Positions 1 through 8,390 of a DNA stretch of 64,000 nucleotides are shown in pieces. A program made the position numbers and the translations under genes. Numbering within the stretch: the stretch's first letter is position 1; each line of letters begins with the position of its first letter. The stretch is from Williamsia serinedens (lineage in GTDB: Bacteria; Actinomycetota; Actinomycetes; Mycobacteriales; Mycobacteriaceae), in NCBI RefSeq assembly GCF_024171725.1, contig NZ_JAMTCG010000001.1, forward strand, positions 496,001 to 560,000. Reading direction: 5' to 3'. The notes beneath the pieces are model-generated. The model saw only the letters and a program-made list of their open reading frames with translations, did not search any database and was not told the DNA's origin.

Positions 1-1193
1 TGGGTGTCGTCGTCATCGATCGACGTGGTGACCGCCCAGCCCGGGTTCTGTTTCTGCCGGTTGTGGGTTCGGCACAGGCCGTTTCCGTTCAGGCTGTCGG
101 TCACCCCGCCGTCGACGTGCGGATGGGCGTGGTCGATCTCGGCGATCGGGGCGTCGCAGTAGGCCATCCGACACGACACGTCGCGCCGGGTGATGAAGCG
201 ACGCAGCCCTGTCGGGAAGATCCTCGCTCTCGACTCCATCGCGACGAGCGCACCCGACTCCGGGGCGGCGAACAGTCGCCGCAGCGTCACCAACGCGTCC
301 GCGTCGAGCGTGTCGGATATCAGGCTCCGCGCCGTATCGGCCGGGACCGGTCCGTAGCCCGGAACCTCCGCCGCAGCATTGGAACCGGCGACGAGCGTGT
401 CGGCAGACATGACGACGTCGACAGACACCGCCACGTCTTCTGCCGCGGCCTTGCCGGTCAGCCGTTCGAGGAGGGTGTCGGCCATGACCTGCGCGTGAGT
501 CCGGTCCCCGTCGCCGACCAGCCCATCCGCATGCTGCTTCAGGGCGGCGTACGCCGCGATCCCGGCTGTCATCGGCAGCAGCGCCGAGAGCTGCACCATC
601 GCATCGGGTTTCGGACGCATCGTCACGCGGCGGTCCTTCGGCGCTGAGGCGTTGTCATCCACCACAGCCTGTGGGTCACGTTCGTAGGTGATCCTTTTCG
701 CCAGCGCCTCGAGCGCCCGGTCGCCGACACTCTCGAGCGTCGACGTATCGGCGCACAGCGCGTGATCGATGATCCGACGGTCCTCGACCTGCAGGTACGC
801 CGTCTCGCGGACCAGGATCGTCGCCCGCCACTCCGACAGCGAACCCTCCCTCAGACGCGCGAAGGTGTTGGGCATTTCGCTCATCGCACGCGCGAACCCC
901 AGATGCCGACCTCCGGCGTTGCCGGACGCCCGCCGCGCGAGTGCCACTTCCGCCGACAACCCGCGGCAGCGTCGCTCGACCGGCACACCCCGTTCAGACT
1001 CGGCGGCCGACCGGAGCTCCTGCAGGCGCAGAGTGTCCTCGGCCTGCCCCGCCGCACAGACGGCCTTGATCGACTCCATCAGCGAGATCCGGTCGACGGT
1101 CTCGGCTTCGTCGGCCGCAATCGGTAGATCGGCCAGCGCAGTCATCATCTCGCGCAGTGTCGCGCGGGCGTCGATGGCGCTGGTCGAGTTCAT
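1..1193 (-). CDS. DUF222 / HNH endonuclease-domain protein (13E12-repeat type), 3' end outside window
   Basis: About 397 codons read from an ATG at 1193 to the left edge without a stop, so the C-terminus is missing. The first ~300 residues look like the helical DUF222 region typical of actinobacterial 13E12-repeat proteins. Near the window edge, at about residues 341-385, lies a zinc-supported HNH nuclease motif: CRMAYC, then EIDHAHPH, then LCRTHNRQKQNP. The paired cysteines and the H-N-H-type histidines are all present. Such genes occur in many copies in mycolic-acid actinobacteria; substrates are mostly unknown and any nuclease activity here is inferred from the motif. Base composition matches the neighbours. 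No good ribosome binding site precedes the ATG, so the start is less certain than the family call. Confidence 0.85.
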   Translation of the reverse strand, partial: MNSTSAIDARATLREMMTALADLPIAADEAETVDRISLMESIKAVCAAGQAEDTLRLQELRSAAESERGVPVERRCRGLSAEVALARRASGNAGGRHLGFARAMSEMPNTFARLREGSLSEWRATILVRETAYLQVEDRRIIDHALCADTSTLESVGDRALEALAKRITYERDPQAVVDDNASAPKDRRVTMRPKPDAMVQLSALLPMTAGIAAYAALKQHADGLVGDGDRTHAQVMADTLLERLTGKAAAEDVAVSVDVVMSADTLVAGSNAAAEVPGYGPVPADTARSLISDTLDADALVTLRRLFAAPESGALVAMESRARIFPTGLRRFITRRDVSCRMAYCDAPIAEIDHAHPHVDGGVTDSLNGNGLCRTHNRQKQNPGWAVTTSIDDDDT

Positions 1194-1281
1194 GAGTACA
1201 TGTGTACACGAGGGCTCCGACAACGTGTCCGGGTCAAAGCTGTTCGTGCACAGAACAATTTGTATCCACAGCCCGACGTTC

Positions 1282-1316
1282 TCCAACCGCCCAACGGATG
1301 GTTCCAACCGCCCAAC
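1282..1316. repeat. Two 14-bp direct repeats 21 bp apart
   Basis: TCCAACCGCCCAAC occurs at 1282-1295 and again at 1303-1316, a 21-base period equal to about two DNA turns. It sits in the 225-bp gap between the divergent HNH gene and the secreted-protein gene. A regulator binding one face of the helix would fit, but that is inference. Confidence 0.5.
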
Positions 1317-1418
1317 AGACGTCAGTCGATCGCGTGAACATCACGCTTCCTAGTAACGCTCACTATCGACCCCGGCGACCTCACAGATGTACAACACCCC
1401 ACAGGAAGCGAGCGTCCG

Positions 1419-1913
1419 ATGACCCCTCTTACGAAGTCCACCGTCCGTCGCGTCACCGCCACCGCAGCAGCGGTCGCGGCCGTCGCCGTCATACCGGTCG
1501 CCGGCGCGAACGCCGCCACCGGTGACGAGAGCGTGGCGTACTCACCGACCCTCACCATCCGCCCCGGACCGATCGGCTGCGCAGCCCTCATCCAGACCAC
1601 GAAGCTCCCGCAGACGCGGTCCGGGGCCTACCGCGTCCAGATGAAGGTCGTCCCGTTCGGAATCGACTGCGGCTCGTTCAAGGTCGCCGTCGACTGGCGG
1701 AACACGACGGCCGGCGGCACCGGCGGTCAGGTGAACACCGTCTTGCCCGACGGGAGCATCGAAGGCGCCCCGGGCGGCGTGATCGACGGTTTCGGCTATG
1801 CCCCCGGCGCCGGACGGATCGTCTCGACCATTCACACCTATTCGCAATACGACGAGGCGGGCGAACAGCAGCTGCCCCACATCGCCGGCACCGCGACCTT
1901 CACACTGCGCTGA
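1419..1913 (+). CDS. Small secreted protein of unknown function
   Basis: A 164-residue protein with a clear Sec signal peptide: basic N-terminus, alanine/valine-rich hydrophobic stretch at about residues 12-28, and an A-x-A site (ANA) at residues 30-32, giving a mature chain of about 132 residues. The mature part has exactly two cysteines, near residues 54 and 84, which could form one disulfide outside the cell. It is rich in Gly, Thr and Val, which suggests a beta-rich fold. I recognise no family. It stands alone: the upstream nuclease gene is divergent and a strong hairpin lies 10 bases after the stop. The start ATG is the first in frame that gives a complete signal peptide. Confidence 0.75.
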   Translation: MTPLTKSTVRRVTATAAAVAAVAVIPVAGANAATGDESVAYSPTLTIRPGPIGCAALIQTTKLPQTRSGAYRVQMKVVPFGIDCGSFKVAVDWRNTTAGGTGGQVNTVLPDGSIEGAPGGVIDGFGYAPGAGRIVSTIHTYSQYDEAGEQQLPHIAGTATFTLR

Positions 1914-1922
1914 CCACCGACG

Positions 1923-1952
1923 CTCCCGTCTCGGGAAGGCCCGGGGCGGGAG
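1923..1952 (+). terminator. Hairpin terminator after the secreted-protein gene
   Basis: A 13-bp stem pairs 1923-1935 (CTCCCGTCTCGGG) with 1940-1952 (CCCGGGGCGGGAG) across a 4-base loop, with two G-U pairs. No strong T tract follows, which is usual in high-GC actinobacteria. Confidence 0.6.
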
Positions 1953-2018
1953 TGTGGTTGTGGTCCATGCAGGCGCGTGTCCGCGCGCCGTCGAGACGAG
2001 AGGATGTGCCTTACAGAC

Positions 2019-2561
2019 ATGTCGAGCTACAACCCGTACGACGCGCTCCCGGACCTCCCGACGTTCACCGTGACGTCGGAGAGCTTCACCGACGGTGACG
2101 CCTGGGGCTCACGGCAGGCCAGCGGCATGATGGGACCGGGCGGCGACGACGCGTCACCGCAGGTCAGCTGGTCGGGGTTCCCGGCCGAGACCAAGAGCTT
2201 CGCGGTCACCGTTTACGACCCCGACGCCCCGACCGCCTCGGGCTTCTGGCACTGGGCCGTCGCCGACATCCCCGTGTCCACCACGTCGCTGCCCGAGGGT
2301 GCCGGCGACGACACCGGCAGTGCCCTGCCCCAGGGCGCAGTGACCCTCGCGAACGACGGCGGGATGAAGCGCTTCGTCGGTGCCGCCCCGCCGCCCGGAC
2401 ACGGCCCGCACCGCTACTTTCTCGCCGTGCACGCCGTCGACGTCGAGTCGCTCGACCTGCCGGACGGGGCCACGCCTGCGTTCCTCGGTTTCAACCTGTT
2501 CAGTCACGCCATCGCGCGCGGCATCATCCACGCCACCTTCGAGGTGCCCGCGGACAGCTGA
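2019..2561 (+). CDS. YbhB/YbcL (PEBP-like) family protein
   Basis: A 180-residue phosphatidylethanolamine-binding-protein fold member. The family signatures are visible: [14 protein letters not shown] in the first half (the DPDAP anion-pocket motif) and [13 protein letters not shown] in the second. The M. tuberculosis equivalent, Rv2140c, sits in the same place next to pyrD. The cellular role is not established; lipid or small-ligand binding is the family expectation. I start at ATG 2019 ([14 protein letters not shown]), which matches the conserved N-terminus; a longer frame starts at 1977 but adds unrelated basic residues. There is no signal peptide, so it is probably cytoplasmic. Confidence 0.88.
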   Translation: MSSYNPYDALPDLPTFTVTSESFTDGDAWGSRQASGMMGPGGDDASPQVSWSGFPAETKSFAVTVYDPDAPTASGFWHWAVADIPVSTTSLPEGAGDDTGSALPQGAVTLANDGGMKRFVGAAPPPGHGPHRYFLAVHAVDVESLDLPDGATPAFLGFNLFSHAIARGIIHATFEVPADS

Positions 2562-2576
2562 TCCGAGCGGTGACCG

Positions 2577-2607
2577 CGCCCCTCACGCCTGTCGGGCGTG
2601 GGGGGCG
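2577..2607. terminator. Bidirectional hairpin between the ybhB-like gene and pyrD
   Basis: 2577-2589 (CGCCCCTCACGCC) pairs with 2595-2607 (GGCGTGGGGGGCG), 13 bp with one G-U, loop of 5. It lies between two convergent genes and overlaps the last codons of pyrD. Confidence 0.5.
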
Positions 2608-3701
2608 TTCTCGCTCCCGACGGCCTCGGCGACGGACCGGAACCCGTTGTCGCGCAGACGCTGCGCGAGGCCGTCGTTTATGTCGCGGACCCACATCGGG
2701 CCGCCGTAGATGAAACCGGTGTAGCCCTGCAGCAGCGACGCGCCGGCGCGGATCCGTTCCCACGCCTGGTCCGCCGTCTCGATGCCCCCGACGGACACGA
2801 GCGGGAGACGCTCTCCGACACGGCCGTAGAGGCGCCGCAGCACCTCCAACGACCGGTCCGCCAGCGGCGCCCCCGACAGCCCACCGGCCCCCATGGCCGA
2901 CACGGCAGCGGTGTCGGTGTGCAGACCGTCCCGCCCGATCGTGGTGTTGGTGCAGACGATCCCGTCGAGTCCCAGCTCGACGGCGAGGTCGGCGATGGCG
3001 TCGATGTCCTCGTCGGACAGGTCGGGGGCGATCTTCACCAGGACCGGGATGTCGACCGCCTCCTGGACCGCGGCCAACAGCGGTCGCAGGGACGCGACAG
3101 CCTGCAGATCGCGCAGCCCGGGGGTGTTCGGGGAACTGACGTTGACGACGAGGAAGTCGGCGACGGGGCCGAGCAACCGCGCGCTGTGCAGGTAGTCCTC
3201 GACGGCCTCGTCGGCCTCGACCACCTTCGTCTTGCCGATGTTGGCCCCGATCGGGACCGACTGCGGACCACCGAGCCGTCGGGACAGCCGATGCGCCGCC
3301 GCGGCCGCGCCGTGGTTGTTGAAGCCCATCCGGTTGATCAGCGCGCGGTCCTGCGGCAGGCGGAACAACCGCGGGCGGGGGTTGCCCGGCTGTGCCGCCC
3401 CGGTGACCGTGCCGACCTCGGCGAACCCGAAGCCCAGCGACCCCCACGCGTCGACGGCGCGGGCGTCCTTGTCGAATCCGGCCGCCAGCCCCATCGGCGC
3501 GGGGAAGTCGACCCCGAACACCGTCGTCGCCAGGACCGGATCGCGTCGGGCGAACACACGGGCCGTCTGCCGCGCGACACGCGGGCGGGCCAGGAACCCC
3601 GACAGCACCGCCGAGGCGACGGTGTGGATGCGCTCGGGGTCGACGAGGAACATCACCCGCAGAGCGAGGGGATAGAACAGTCGGTAGAGCGCGTCGATCA
3701 C
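2583..3701 (-). CDS. pyrD: Dihydroorotate dehydrogenase (quinone), class 2
   Basis: A 372-residue enzyme oxidising dihydroorotate to orotate in pyrimidine synthesis, passing electrons to membrane quinone through FMN. The N-terminal amphipathic segment ([18 protein letters not shown]) typical of membrane-associated class 2 enzymes is present. It is followed by the barrel with [28 protein letters not shown] (catalytic serine region) and the C-terminal phosphate-binding VSVGGI. Length is normal. Its ATG overlaps the TGA of the DUF5703 gene by four bases (ATGA), so translation is probably coupled, with the lipoprotein gene at the head of the same transcript. Same order as in M. tuberculosis (Rv2137c-Rv2139). 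Confidence 0.97.
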   Translation of the reverse strand: MIDALYRLFYPLALRVMFLVDPERIHTVASAVLSGFLARPRVARQTARVFARRDPVLATTVFGVDFPAPMGLAAGFDKDARAVDAWGSLGFGFAEVGTVTGAAQPGNPRPRLFRLPQDRALINRMGFNNHGAAAAAHRLSRRLGGPQSVPIGANIGKTKVVEADEAVEDYLHSARLLGPVADFLVVNVSSPNTPGLRDLQAVASLRPLLAAVQEAVDIPVLVKIAPDLSDEDIDAIADLAVELGLDGIVCTNTTIGRDGLHTDTAAVSAMGAGGLSGAPLADRSLEVLRRLYGRVGERLPLVSVGGIETADQAWERIRAGASLLQGYTGFIYGGPMWVRDINDGLAQRLRDNGFRSVAEAVGSENAPHARQA

Positions 3702-3976
3702 GAGTCGTCCCGGCCGGCGTCGGCCGACGAGCCGGGCCCGGTCCGCGGGCGTCGACGCTTGAGCAGCACCTTGCGGGTCCCGTCGGAGTACAGGCGGACG
3801 CGCGAAATCTCCCAGCCGCCGAACTCGGCCTCGATGGCCAGACGGACGGACGCGGTCACCCGCGTCACGTCGGGTGGGAGCCGTAGCGGGACGTATTCGT
3901 AGTCACCGCGCGTGTTCACCGACCACTCGCGGGGGAACCCGAGCGCCCGCCCACCGGTCGTCCCCGATCTGCGCAT
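3698..3976 (-). CDS. DUF5703 family protein
   Basis: A 92-residue soluble protein with a [17 protein letters not shown] core, an acidic helix with [18 protein letters not shown], and a basic C-terminal tail. It matches the small conserved actinobacterial protein beside pyrD (Rv2137c-like, DUF5703). Function is unknown. It starts 24 bases after the lipoprotein stop and overlaps the pyrD start by four bases, so these three genes form one operon. No transmembrane segment or signal peptide is visible. Confidence 0.8.
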   Translation of the reverse strand: MRRSGTTGGRALGFPREWSVNTRGDYEYVPLRLPPDVTRVTASVRLAIEAEFGGWEISRVRLYSDGTRKVLLKRRRPRTGPGSSADAGRDDS

Positions 3977-4000
3977 CTCGCCTCCTGCTGCTCGCCGGTG

Positions 4001-5044
4001 TCAGTACGCCGCCTGAAGGCCGTCCCCGAGGGCCGACACCAGGTAGACGACGCCGGACCCGCTGTCGACGGCCATCGCGTCGGCCTGACGCACGGTGGTC
4101 AACCGCTGACGCTCCACCGGGATTCCGGACGCCAGGTCGAAGCCGACGAGACCGTTGTCACCGGTCGTCGCGACCCAGGTCAGGTTGCGTGCGTCGTCGT
4201 ATCCTACGGCGTACGGCCCGCCGGGCACCGGATAGCGGATCCGCATCACGATGGGGTCGCCGTAGAAGGCGACGACATCACCGGACCGGGTGTCGGTGAC
4301 GAGGAACCGCCCGTAGTGGTCGACGGCCATGTTCGTGGCACCGTCCCCGGCCCGCAGGGCCACCCCGAGTGACGCGTCGGGGATGTCGACGGTGGTCACC
4401 GACGACTGCGCGCGGTCCAACGCGAGGACCTGGTCGTCGCGCCCCTGTCTCGGGTGGACCGCCAGCGCGTCGACCCGGACCAGCCCGCCGATGCGGGTCA
4501 CCGGCGCGGTGGCGTTCGCCGGATCGACGACGGTGACCTCGCCCGTGGCGCTGCCCACGAGGACGCGCCCGTCGGACAGACGCGCCAGCGACAGCGGCTG
4601 GGACACCGGGACCGACCGCGCGGTCACCGCACCCGACGCGAGGTCCACGACGACCAGCCGGTCGGCCGCGGCCCCGACGAGCACGCCGTCGCGGTCGGCG
4701 CCGAGCACGTCGACGGCGGTCGGCAACGAGATGGTCCGCTGCGCAACGGGTCTGCGGGGGTCGGCGACCGAGTACACCGACACCGACGTCCGGTCCGCGC
4801 CGAGGACGGCCAGCCGCCGACCGAACGCGTCGAAGACGATCGACGACGACGCCGGCGCGGGCACGACCGTCCCCGACGGGGTCTGGGCCAGGGGAGGGGC
4901 GGCGAGCGGGGTCTGCGGCACGGTCGTCGCGACGTCCGGACGGGACGACCCGCCGCCGGAGCCGCAGGCGGCCGCCAGCGCCGTCGCCGCGACGATCACG
5001 ACGGCGACGACCGCGCGCCGGGGGTGGACTGCCATGGCGTCCAT
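4001..5044 (-). CDS. lppL: LppL-like lipoprotein, beta-propeller type
   Basis: A 347-residue predicted lipoprotein. The N-terminus is basic, then a hydrophobic stretch (AVVAVVIVAATALAAAC) ending in a cysteine at about residue 27 that would be lipidated; the -3 residue is Ala rather than the usual Leu, a slightly weak lipobox. The rest is a series of beta-rich repeats (blocks such as VDLASGAV, VDPANATAPV, YDDARNLTWVATTGDNGLV), as in WD40/YVTN-type propellers. Position upstream of DUF5703 and pyrD matches lppL (Rv2138). Its ligand is unknown. I choose ATG 5044; ATG 5035 is an alternative. Much longer frames run back through uppP and are not real. Confidence 0.82.
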   Translation of the reverse strand: MDAMAVHPRRAVVAVVIVAATALAAACGSGGGSSRPDVATTVPQTPLAAPPLAQTPSGTVVPAPASSSIVFDAFGRRLAVLGADRTSVSVYSVADPRRPVAQRTISLPTAVDVLGADRDGVLVGAAADRLVVVDLASGAVTARSVPVSQPLSLARLSDGRVLVGSATGEVTVVDPANATAPVTRIGGLVRVDALAVHPRQGRDDQVLALDRAQSSVTTVDIPDASLGVALRAGDGATNMAVDHYGRFLVTDTRSGDVVAFYGDPIVMRIRYPVPGGPYAVGYDDARNLTWVATTGDNGLVGFDLASGIPVERQRLTTVRQADAMAVDSGSGVVYLVSALGDGLQAAY

Positions 5045-5097
5045 AGTGCTGCACCCGTCGGGGGCCGCTGACCGGTGGAGCGGGAATGTCCGTGTCG

Positions 5098-5103
5098 TAC
5101 GAT
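5098..5103 (+). promoter_or_regulatory. -10 element of leaderless uppP promoter
   Basis: TACGAT lies exactly 7 bases before GTG 5111, so transcription would begin at the start codon. This decides the uppP start. Confidence 0.6.
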
Positions 5104-5110
5104 CCTCGCC

Positions 5111-5953
5111 GTGACCGACGCGATGACGTGGACCCAGGCCGTCGTCCTCGGGGCCGTCCAGGGCCTCACCGAGTTCCTCCCGGTCAGTTCCTCGGGGCAC
5201 CTGCGGATCGTGTCCGGGGTGTTCTTCGGCGACGACGCCGGTGCGTCCTTCACCGCCGTCACCCAGCTGGGCACCGAGGCGGCGGTGCTCCTCTACTTCC
5301 TTCGCGACATCGTGCGGATCGTGATCGCCTGGGTACGGGGCCTGCGCACGCCCGCTGAGCGCGGCCTGGACTACCGGATCGGGTGGTACGTGATCTTCGC
5401 CACCATCCCGATCGGCATCCTGGGTTTCGTGTTCAAGGACGAGATCCGTACGGGCGCACGCAATCTCTGGCTGATCGCGACGATGCTCATCGTGTTCTCC
5501 GCGGTCATCGTGCTGGCCGAGCGCTACGGCAGCCGCCGTCGGCCGATCGAGGAGCTCACCCTGCGCGACGGTCTCACGATGGGCCTGGCGCAGTGCCTCG
5601 CGCTGATCCCCGGGGTGTCCCGGTCGGGCGCGACGGCCAGTGCAGGCCTGTTCCTCGGCCTGGAACGGGCGGCGGCCGTCCGCTTCTCGTTCCTGCTCGC
5701 CATCCCCGCGGTGACCGCGTCGGGTCTGTTCAGCCTCCCCGACGCCTTCTCGCCCAGCGGCGAGGGCCTCGAGGCATCGGGGCCGCAGCTGCTCGTCGCG
5801 ACGGTCATCTCGTTCGTCATCGGGTTCGCGTCGATCGCCTGGCTGTTGAAGTTCGTCGAACGCCATTCGTTGAACTGGTTCGTCGGCTACCGCGTCGTGG
5901 TCGGCGTGATCGTGCTGATCCTGCTGTCGGCGGGGGTCGTCAGCGCCACCTGA
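5111..5953 (+). CDS. uppP: Undecaprenyl-diphosphatase (BacA/UppP)
   Basis: A 280-residue membrane phosphatase that recycles undecaprenyl pyrophosphate to the monophosphate carrier used in cell-wall synthesis; it also contributes to bacitracin tolerance. The two BacA signatures are intact: [11 protein letters not shown] near residue 20 and [13 protein letters not shown] near residue 175, together with about eight hydrophobic segments. I start at GTG 5111, placed 7 bases after a TACGAT hexamer. ATG 5123 ([10 protein letters not shown]) is an alternative; ATG 5075 would add residues unlike the family. It is divergent from the lipoprotein gene and 25 bases upstream of the phosphatase gene. Confidence 0.95.
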   Translation: MTDAMTWTQAVVLGAVQGLTEFLPVSSSGHLRIVSGVFFGDDAGASFTAVTQLGTEAAVLLYFLRDIVRIVIAWVRGLRTPAERGLDYRIGWYVIFATIPIGILGFVFKDEIRTGARNLWLIATMLIVFSAVIVLAERYGSRRRPIEELTLRDGLTMGLAQCLALIPGVSRSGATASAGLFLGLERAAAVRFSFLLAIPAVTASGLFSLPDAFSPSGEGLEASGPQLLVATVISFVIGFASIAWLLKFVERHSLNWFVGYRVVVGVIVLILLSAGVVSAT

Positions 5954-5966
5954 GCCGCGCAATGCC

Positions 5967-5972
5967 TAGTGT
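5967..5972 (+). promoter_or_regulatory. -10 element of leaderless promoter for the histidine phosphatase
   Basis: TAGTGT is followed by 6 bases and then GTG 5979. Confidence 0.55.
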
Positions 5973-5978
5973 GAGTGC

Positions 5979-6704
5979 GTGACCGTCATCCTCCTGCGCC
6001 ACGGGCGCTCGACCGCCAACACCTCGGGGGTGCTGGCCGGGCGCAGCGGGGGAGTGGACCTCGACGACACCGGCCGCTCCCAGGCCGACGCCGTCGTCGA
6101 GCGCCTCGCCGACGTCGCCGAGGTGGTCGGCATCGTGCGTTCGCCGCTGCAGCGGTGTCAGCAGACCGTCGAGCCGCTGGCCCGTGCCCGCGACATCGAG
6201 CCGATCGTCGACGACCGCCTGGTCGAGGTCGACTACGGCTCGTGGACCGGGCGCAAGATCACCGACCTGGTCGGCGAGGACCTGTGGAAGACGGTGCAGC
6301 AGCAACCGTCGGCCGCCGTCTTCCCCGACGGTGAGGGTCTCGCGGACGTGCAGGCCCGGGCGGTGCGGGCGATCCGAGAGCTCGACGCCCGCCTCGCCGG
6401 TGCCGACCGCTCCGGTGTGTGGGTGGCGTGCACGCACGGCGACGTCATCAAGGCCATCGTGGCCGACGCGATGGGCGTGCACCTCGACTCGTTCCAACGG
6501 ATCGTCGTCGAGCCGTCGTCGATGAGCGTCATCCGCTACAGCTCCGCACGGCCCTACGTCCACGGGGTGAACTCGACGACGGGGCGCCCGCCGGTGCCCC
6601 CGCCGCCGCCGAAGCCCGCCGAGGGCCAGGCGGCGACGCCGCCCGCCGACGACGCGGTGATCGGCGGGTCGACCGGTGCGCCGACGGAGGCGGTACGGCC
6701 ATGA
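5979..6704 (+). CDS. Histidine phosphatase family protein (MSMEG_4193-type phosphomutase-like)
   Basis: A 241-residue member of the phosphoglycerate-mutase-like superfamily. The catalytic LLRHGRSTAN is at residues 5-14 (His8 as phospho-acceptor), with the partner region RSPLQRCQQT, a conserved DYGSWTG, and the second catalytic histidine in ACTHGDVIKA. The C-terminal ~45 residues are a Pro/Ala-rich tail (PPVPPPPPKP) that is probably disordered. The substrate is unknown. It belongs to a conserved actinobacterial cluster with the DUF3090 and SCO1664-family genes and mshC, equivalent to Rv2135c-Rv2130c. Confidence 0.9.
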   Translation: MTVILLRHGRSTANTSGVLAGRSGGVDLDDTGRSQADAVVERLADVAEVVGIVRSPLQRCQQTVEPLARARDIEPIVDDRLVEVDYGSWTGRKITDLVGEDLWKTVQQQPSAAVFPDGEGLADVQARAVRAIRELDARLAGADRSGVWVACTHGDVIKAIVADAMGVHLDSFQRIVVEPSSMSVIRYSSARPYVHGVNSTTGRPPVPPPPPKPAEGQAATPPADDAVIGGSTGAPTEAVRP

Positions 6705-6783
6705 CCGACCGGCGCGGAACTGCAATGATCGAGGCAGGGCCCGACATCGGCCACCACAGGACCACGAGCAGCGAGGAGGTGTG

Positions 6784-7461
6784 ATGCCCAGGGCCATCCA
6801 CGTCTTCCGGAGCCCGGACCGTTTCGTCGCCGGGACCGTCGGGACGCCCGGTGACCGCACGTTCTACCTCCAGGCCACCCACGAGGCGCGGGTCGTCTCC
6901 GTCCTGTTGGAGAAGCAACAGGTGCAGATCCTCGCCGAGCGCATCGGGGCACTGCTCGAGGAGATCCACCGCCGGTTCGGCACGCCGCTGCCGCCAGAGG
7001 ACGACCACGTCGAGGACCTCCGTCCGCTGACGATGCCGGTCGACGCGGAGTTCCGCGTCGGCACCATGGGCCTGGGCTGGGATGCCGAGTCCGAGGCCGT
7101 CGTCGTCGAACTGCTCGCGATCACCGAGGGAGACTTCGACGAGAGCGTCGTCCTCGACGACACCGAGGAGGGGCCCGACGCCGTGCGGGTGTTCCTCTCC
7201 ACCACCGCCGCCCGCGAGTTCGCCGCCCGCTCGACGCGCGTCATCTCGGCCGGGCGGGAACCGTGCCCGCTGTGCGGTCAGCCGCTCGACGCGACCGGCC
7301 ACATGTGCGTGCGCACCAACGGGTTCAAGCGTGACGTCGCGTTCGACAAGTCGCTCGACTTCGTCGACCCGGACGTCTTCGACGACCCCGACCTCCGCGA
7401 CGCGCTCGAGGAGGACCCCGAGGACGACGATCCCGACGACCCGGGGCCCGCACGTCCATGA
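6784..7461 (+). CDS. DUF3090 family protein
   Basis: A 225-residue conserved actinobacterial protein of unknown function. The N-terminal half has FRSPDRFVAGTVG and FYLQATHEARVVSVLLEKQQ. A compact cysteine cluster, PCPLCGQPLDATGHMC at about residues 160-176, followed by RTNG, looks like a small zinc-ribbon. The C-terminus is very acidic (EEDPEDDDPDDPG). The start is ATG 6784 behind the good ribosome site GAGGAGGT. Its stop overlaps the ATG of the SCO1664-family gene by four bases, implying translational coupling. The pair nearly always travels together in actinobacteria. Confidence 0.88.
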   Translation: MPRAIHVFRSPDRFVAGTVGTPGDRTFYLQATHEARVVSVLLEKQQVQILAERIGALLEEIHRRFGTPLPPEDDHVEDLRPLTMPVDAEFRVGTMGLGWDAESEAVVVELLAITEGDFDESVVLDDTEEGPDAVRVFLSTTAAREFAARSTRVISAGREPCPLCGQPLDATGHMCVRTNGFKRDVAFDKSLDFVDPDVFDDPDLRDALEEDPEDDDPDDPGPARP

Positions 7462-8315
7462 CGTCGGCGTCCGACCGACCCGACCCGGGCGAGGACACCG
7501 CGACGCCCACCGACGTCATGACGCTGCTCACCACCGGTGAGCTCGAGCTCATCGGCCAGGTCCGGTCCGCCAGCAACGCCACGCTGGTGTGCGACGCGGT
7601 GCTCGGCGACGAACGGTTGCGGTGCGTCTACAAGCCCGTCCGCGGCGAACAACCGCTGTGGGACTTCCCCGACGGGACGCTCGCCGGCCGCGAGGTCGCG
7701 TCGTACCGGATCAGCGCCGCACTCGGCTGGTCGGTCATCCCCGAGACGGTCCTGCGGGACGGGAAGTTCGGGCCCGGGATGGTCCAGCGGTGGATCGACA
7801 CGCCCGAGCCGCGCGACGTCGTGCCCGACCGTCTCGACCTCGTCGACCTCTGTCCGGCCGACCTCGTGCCCGACGACTACCGGCGCATCCTCGAGGCCTA
7901 CGACGCCCGTGGCGAGGAGGTGACGCTGGTGCACGCCGACGACCCCCGCCTCCTGCGGATGGCCGTGCTCGACGTGGTCATCAACAATGCCGACCGCAAG
8001 GGCGGTCACGTGCTCGAGGGACTCGACGGGAACGTCTACGGCGTCGACCACGGCATCTGCCTGCACGTCGAGGACAAGCTGCGCACCGTGCTGTGGGGGT
8101 GGGCCGGTGAGGTGGTCCCCGCCCACCTCGTCTCCGACGTCGCCGGACTCTGCGACGCCCTCGCCGGCGACACCACCGACCTGTCCGTCGAGCTGGCCCG
8201 GCTCATCACGCCCGCCGAGGTCGCGGCGCTGCGCGAGCGCGCCGAGTACCTCGTCGAGGTCCCCGAGATGCCGACGCCCGCCCGGTCGCGTCCGATTCCC
8301 TGGCCCGCGTTCTAG
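7458..8315 (+). CDS. SCO1664 family protein (kinase-like fold)
   Basis: A 285-residue protein of the SCO1664 family, distantly resembling PI3/4-kinase-like or HipA-type folds. Visible kinase-like features are a nucleotide-loop-like beta region with RCVYKPVRGE (lysine near residue 57), LVINNADRKGGHVL as a catalytic-loop analogue (N-x-D-R-K near residue 175) and VDHGICLH as the metal-binding counterpart. Whether it phosphorylates anything is not known. It overlaps the DUF3090 gene by four bases (ATGA) and lies upstream of mshC. Conservation of the four-gene neighbourhood suggests a shared pathway, possibly linked to mycothiol, but this is inference. Confidence 0.88.
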   Translation: MTSASDRPDPGEDTATPTDVMTLLTTGELELIGQVRSASNATLVCDAVLGDERLRCVYKPVRGEQPLWDFPDGTLAGREVASYRISAALGWSVIPETVLRDGKFGPGMVQRWIDTPEPRDVVPDRLDLVDLCPADLVPDDYRRILEAYDARGEEVTLVHADDPRLLRMAVLDVVINNADRKGGHVLEGLDGNVYGVDHGICLHVEDKLRTVLWGWAGEVVPAHLVSDVAGLCDALAGDTTDLSVELARLITPAEVAALRERAEYLVEVPEMPTPARSRPIPWPAF

Positions 8316-8378
8316 ACCGTCCCGGGCACGAGGCGATGGCTGCACACGGCCGCTGATCACGCCCGCGGCGGACGACCA

Positions 8379-8384
8379 TATGGT
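8379..8384 (+). promoter_or_regulatory. -10 element of leaderless mshC promoter
   Basis: TATGGT is followed by 6 bases and then ATG 8391. It lies in the 75-bp gap after the SCO1664-family gene, so mshC can be transcribed separately. Confidence 0.5.
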
Positions 8385-8390
8385 GGTGCC

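Noticed and set aside
1239-1255. SOS (LexA) box in the left intergenic region
   Set aside because: The arms are GTTC then GAAC with the wrong order and spacing for the actinobacterial GAAC-N4-GTTC box.
4001-5962. 653-residue version of the LppL-like protein
   Set aside because: The extra ~300 N-terminal residues are antisense to uppP and would bury the lipoprotein signal peptide inside the protein.
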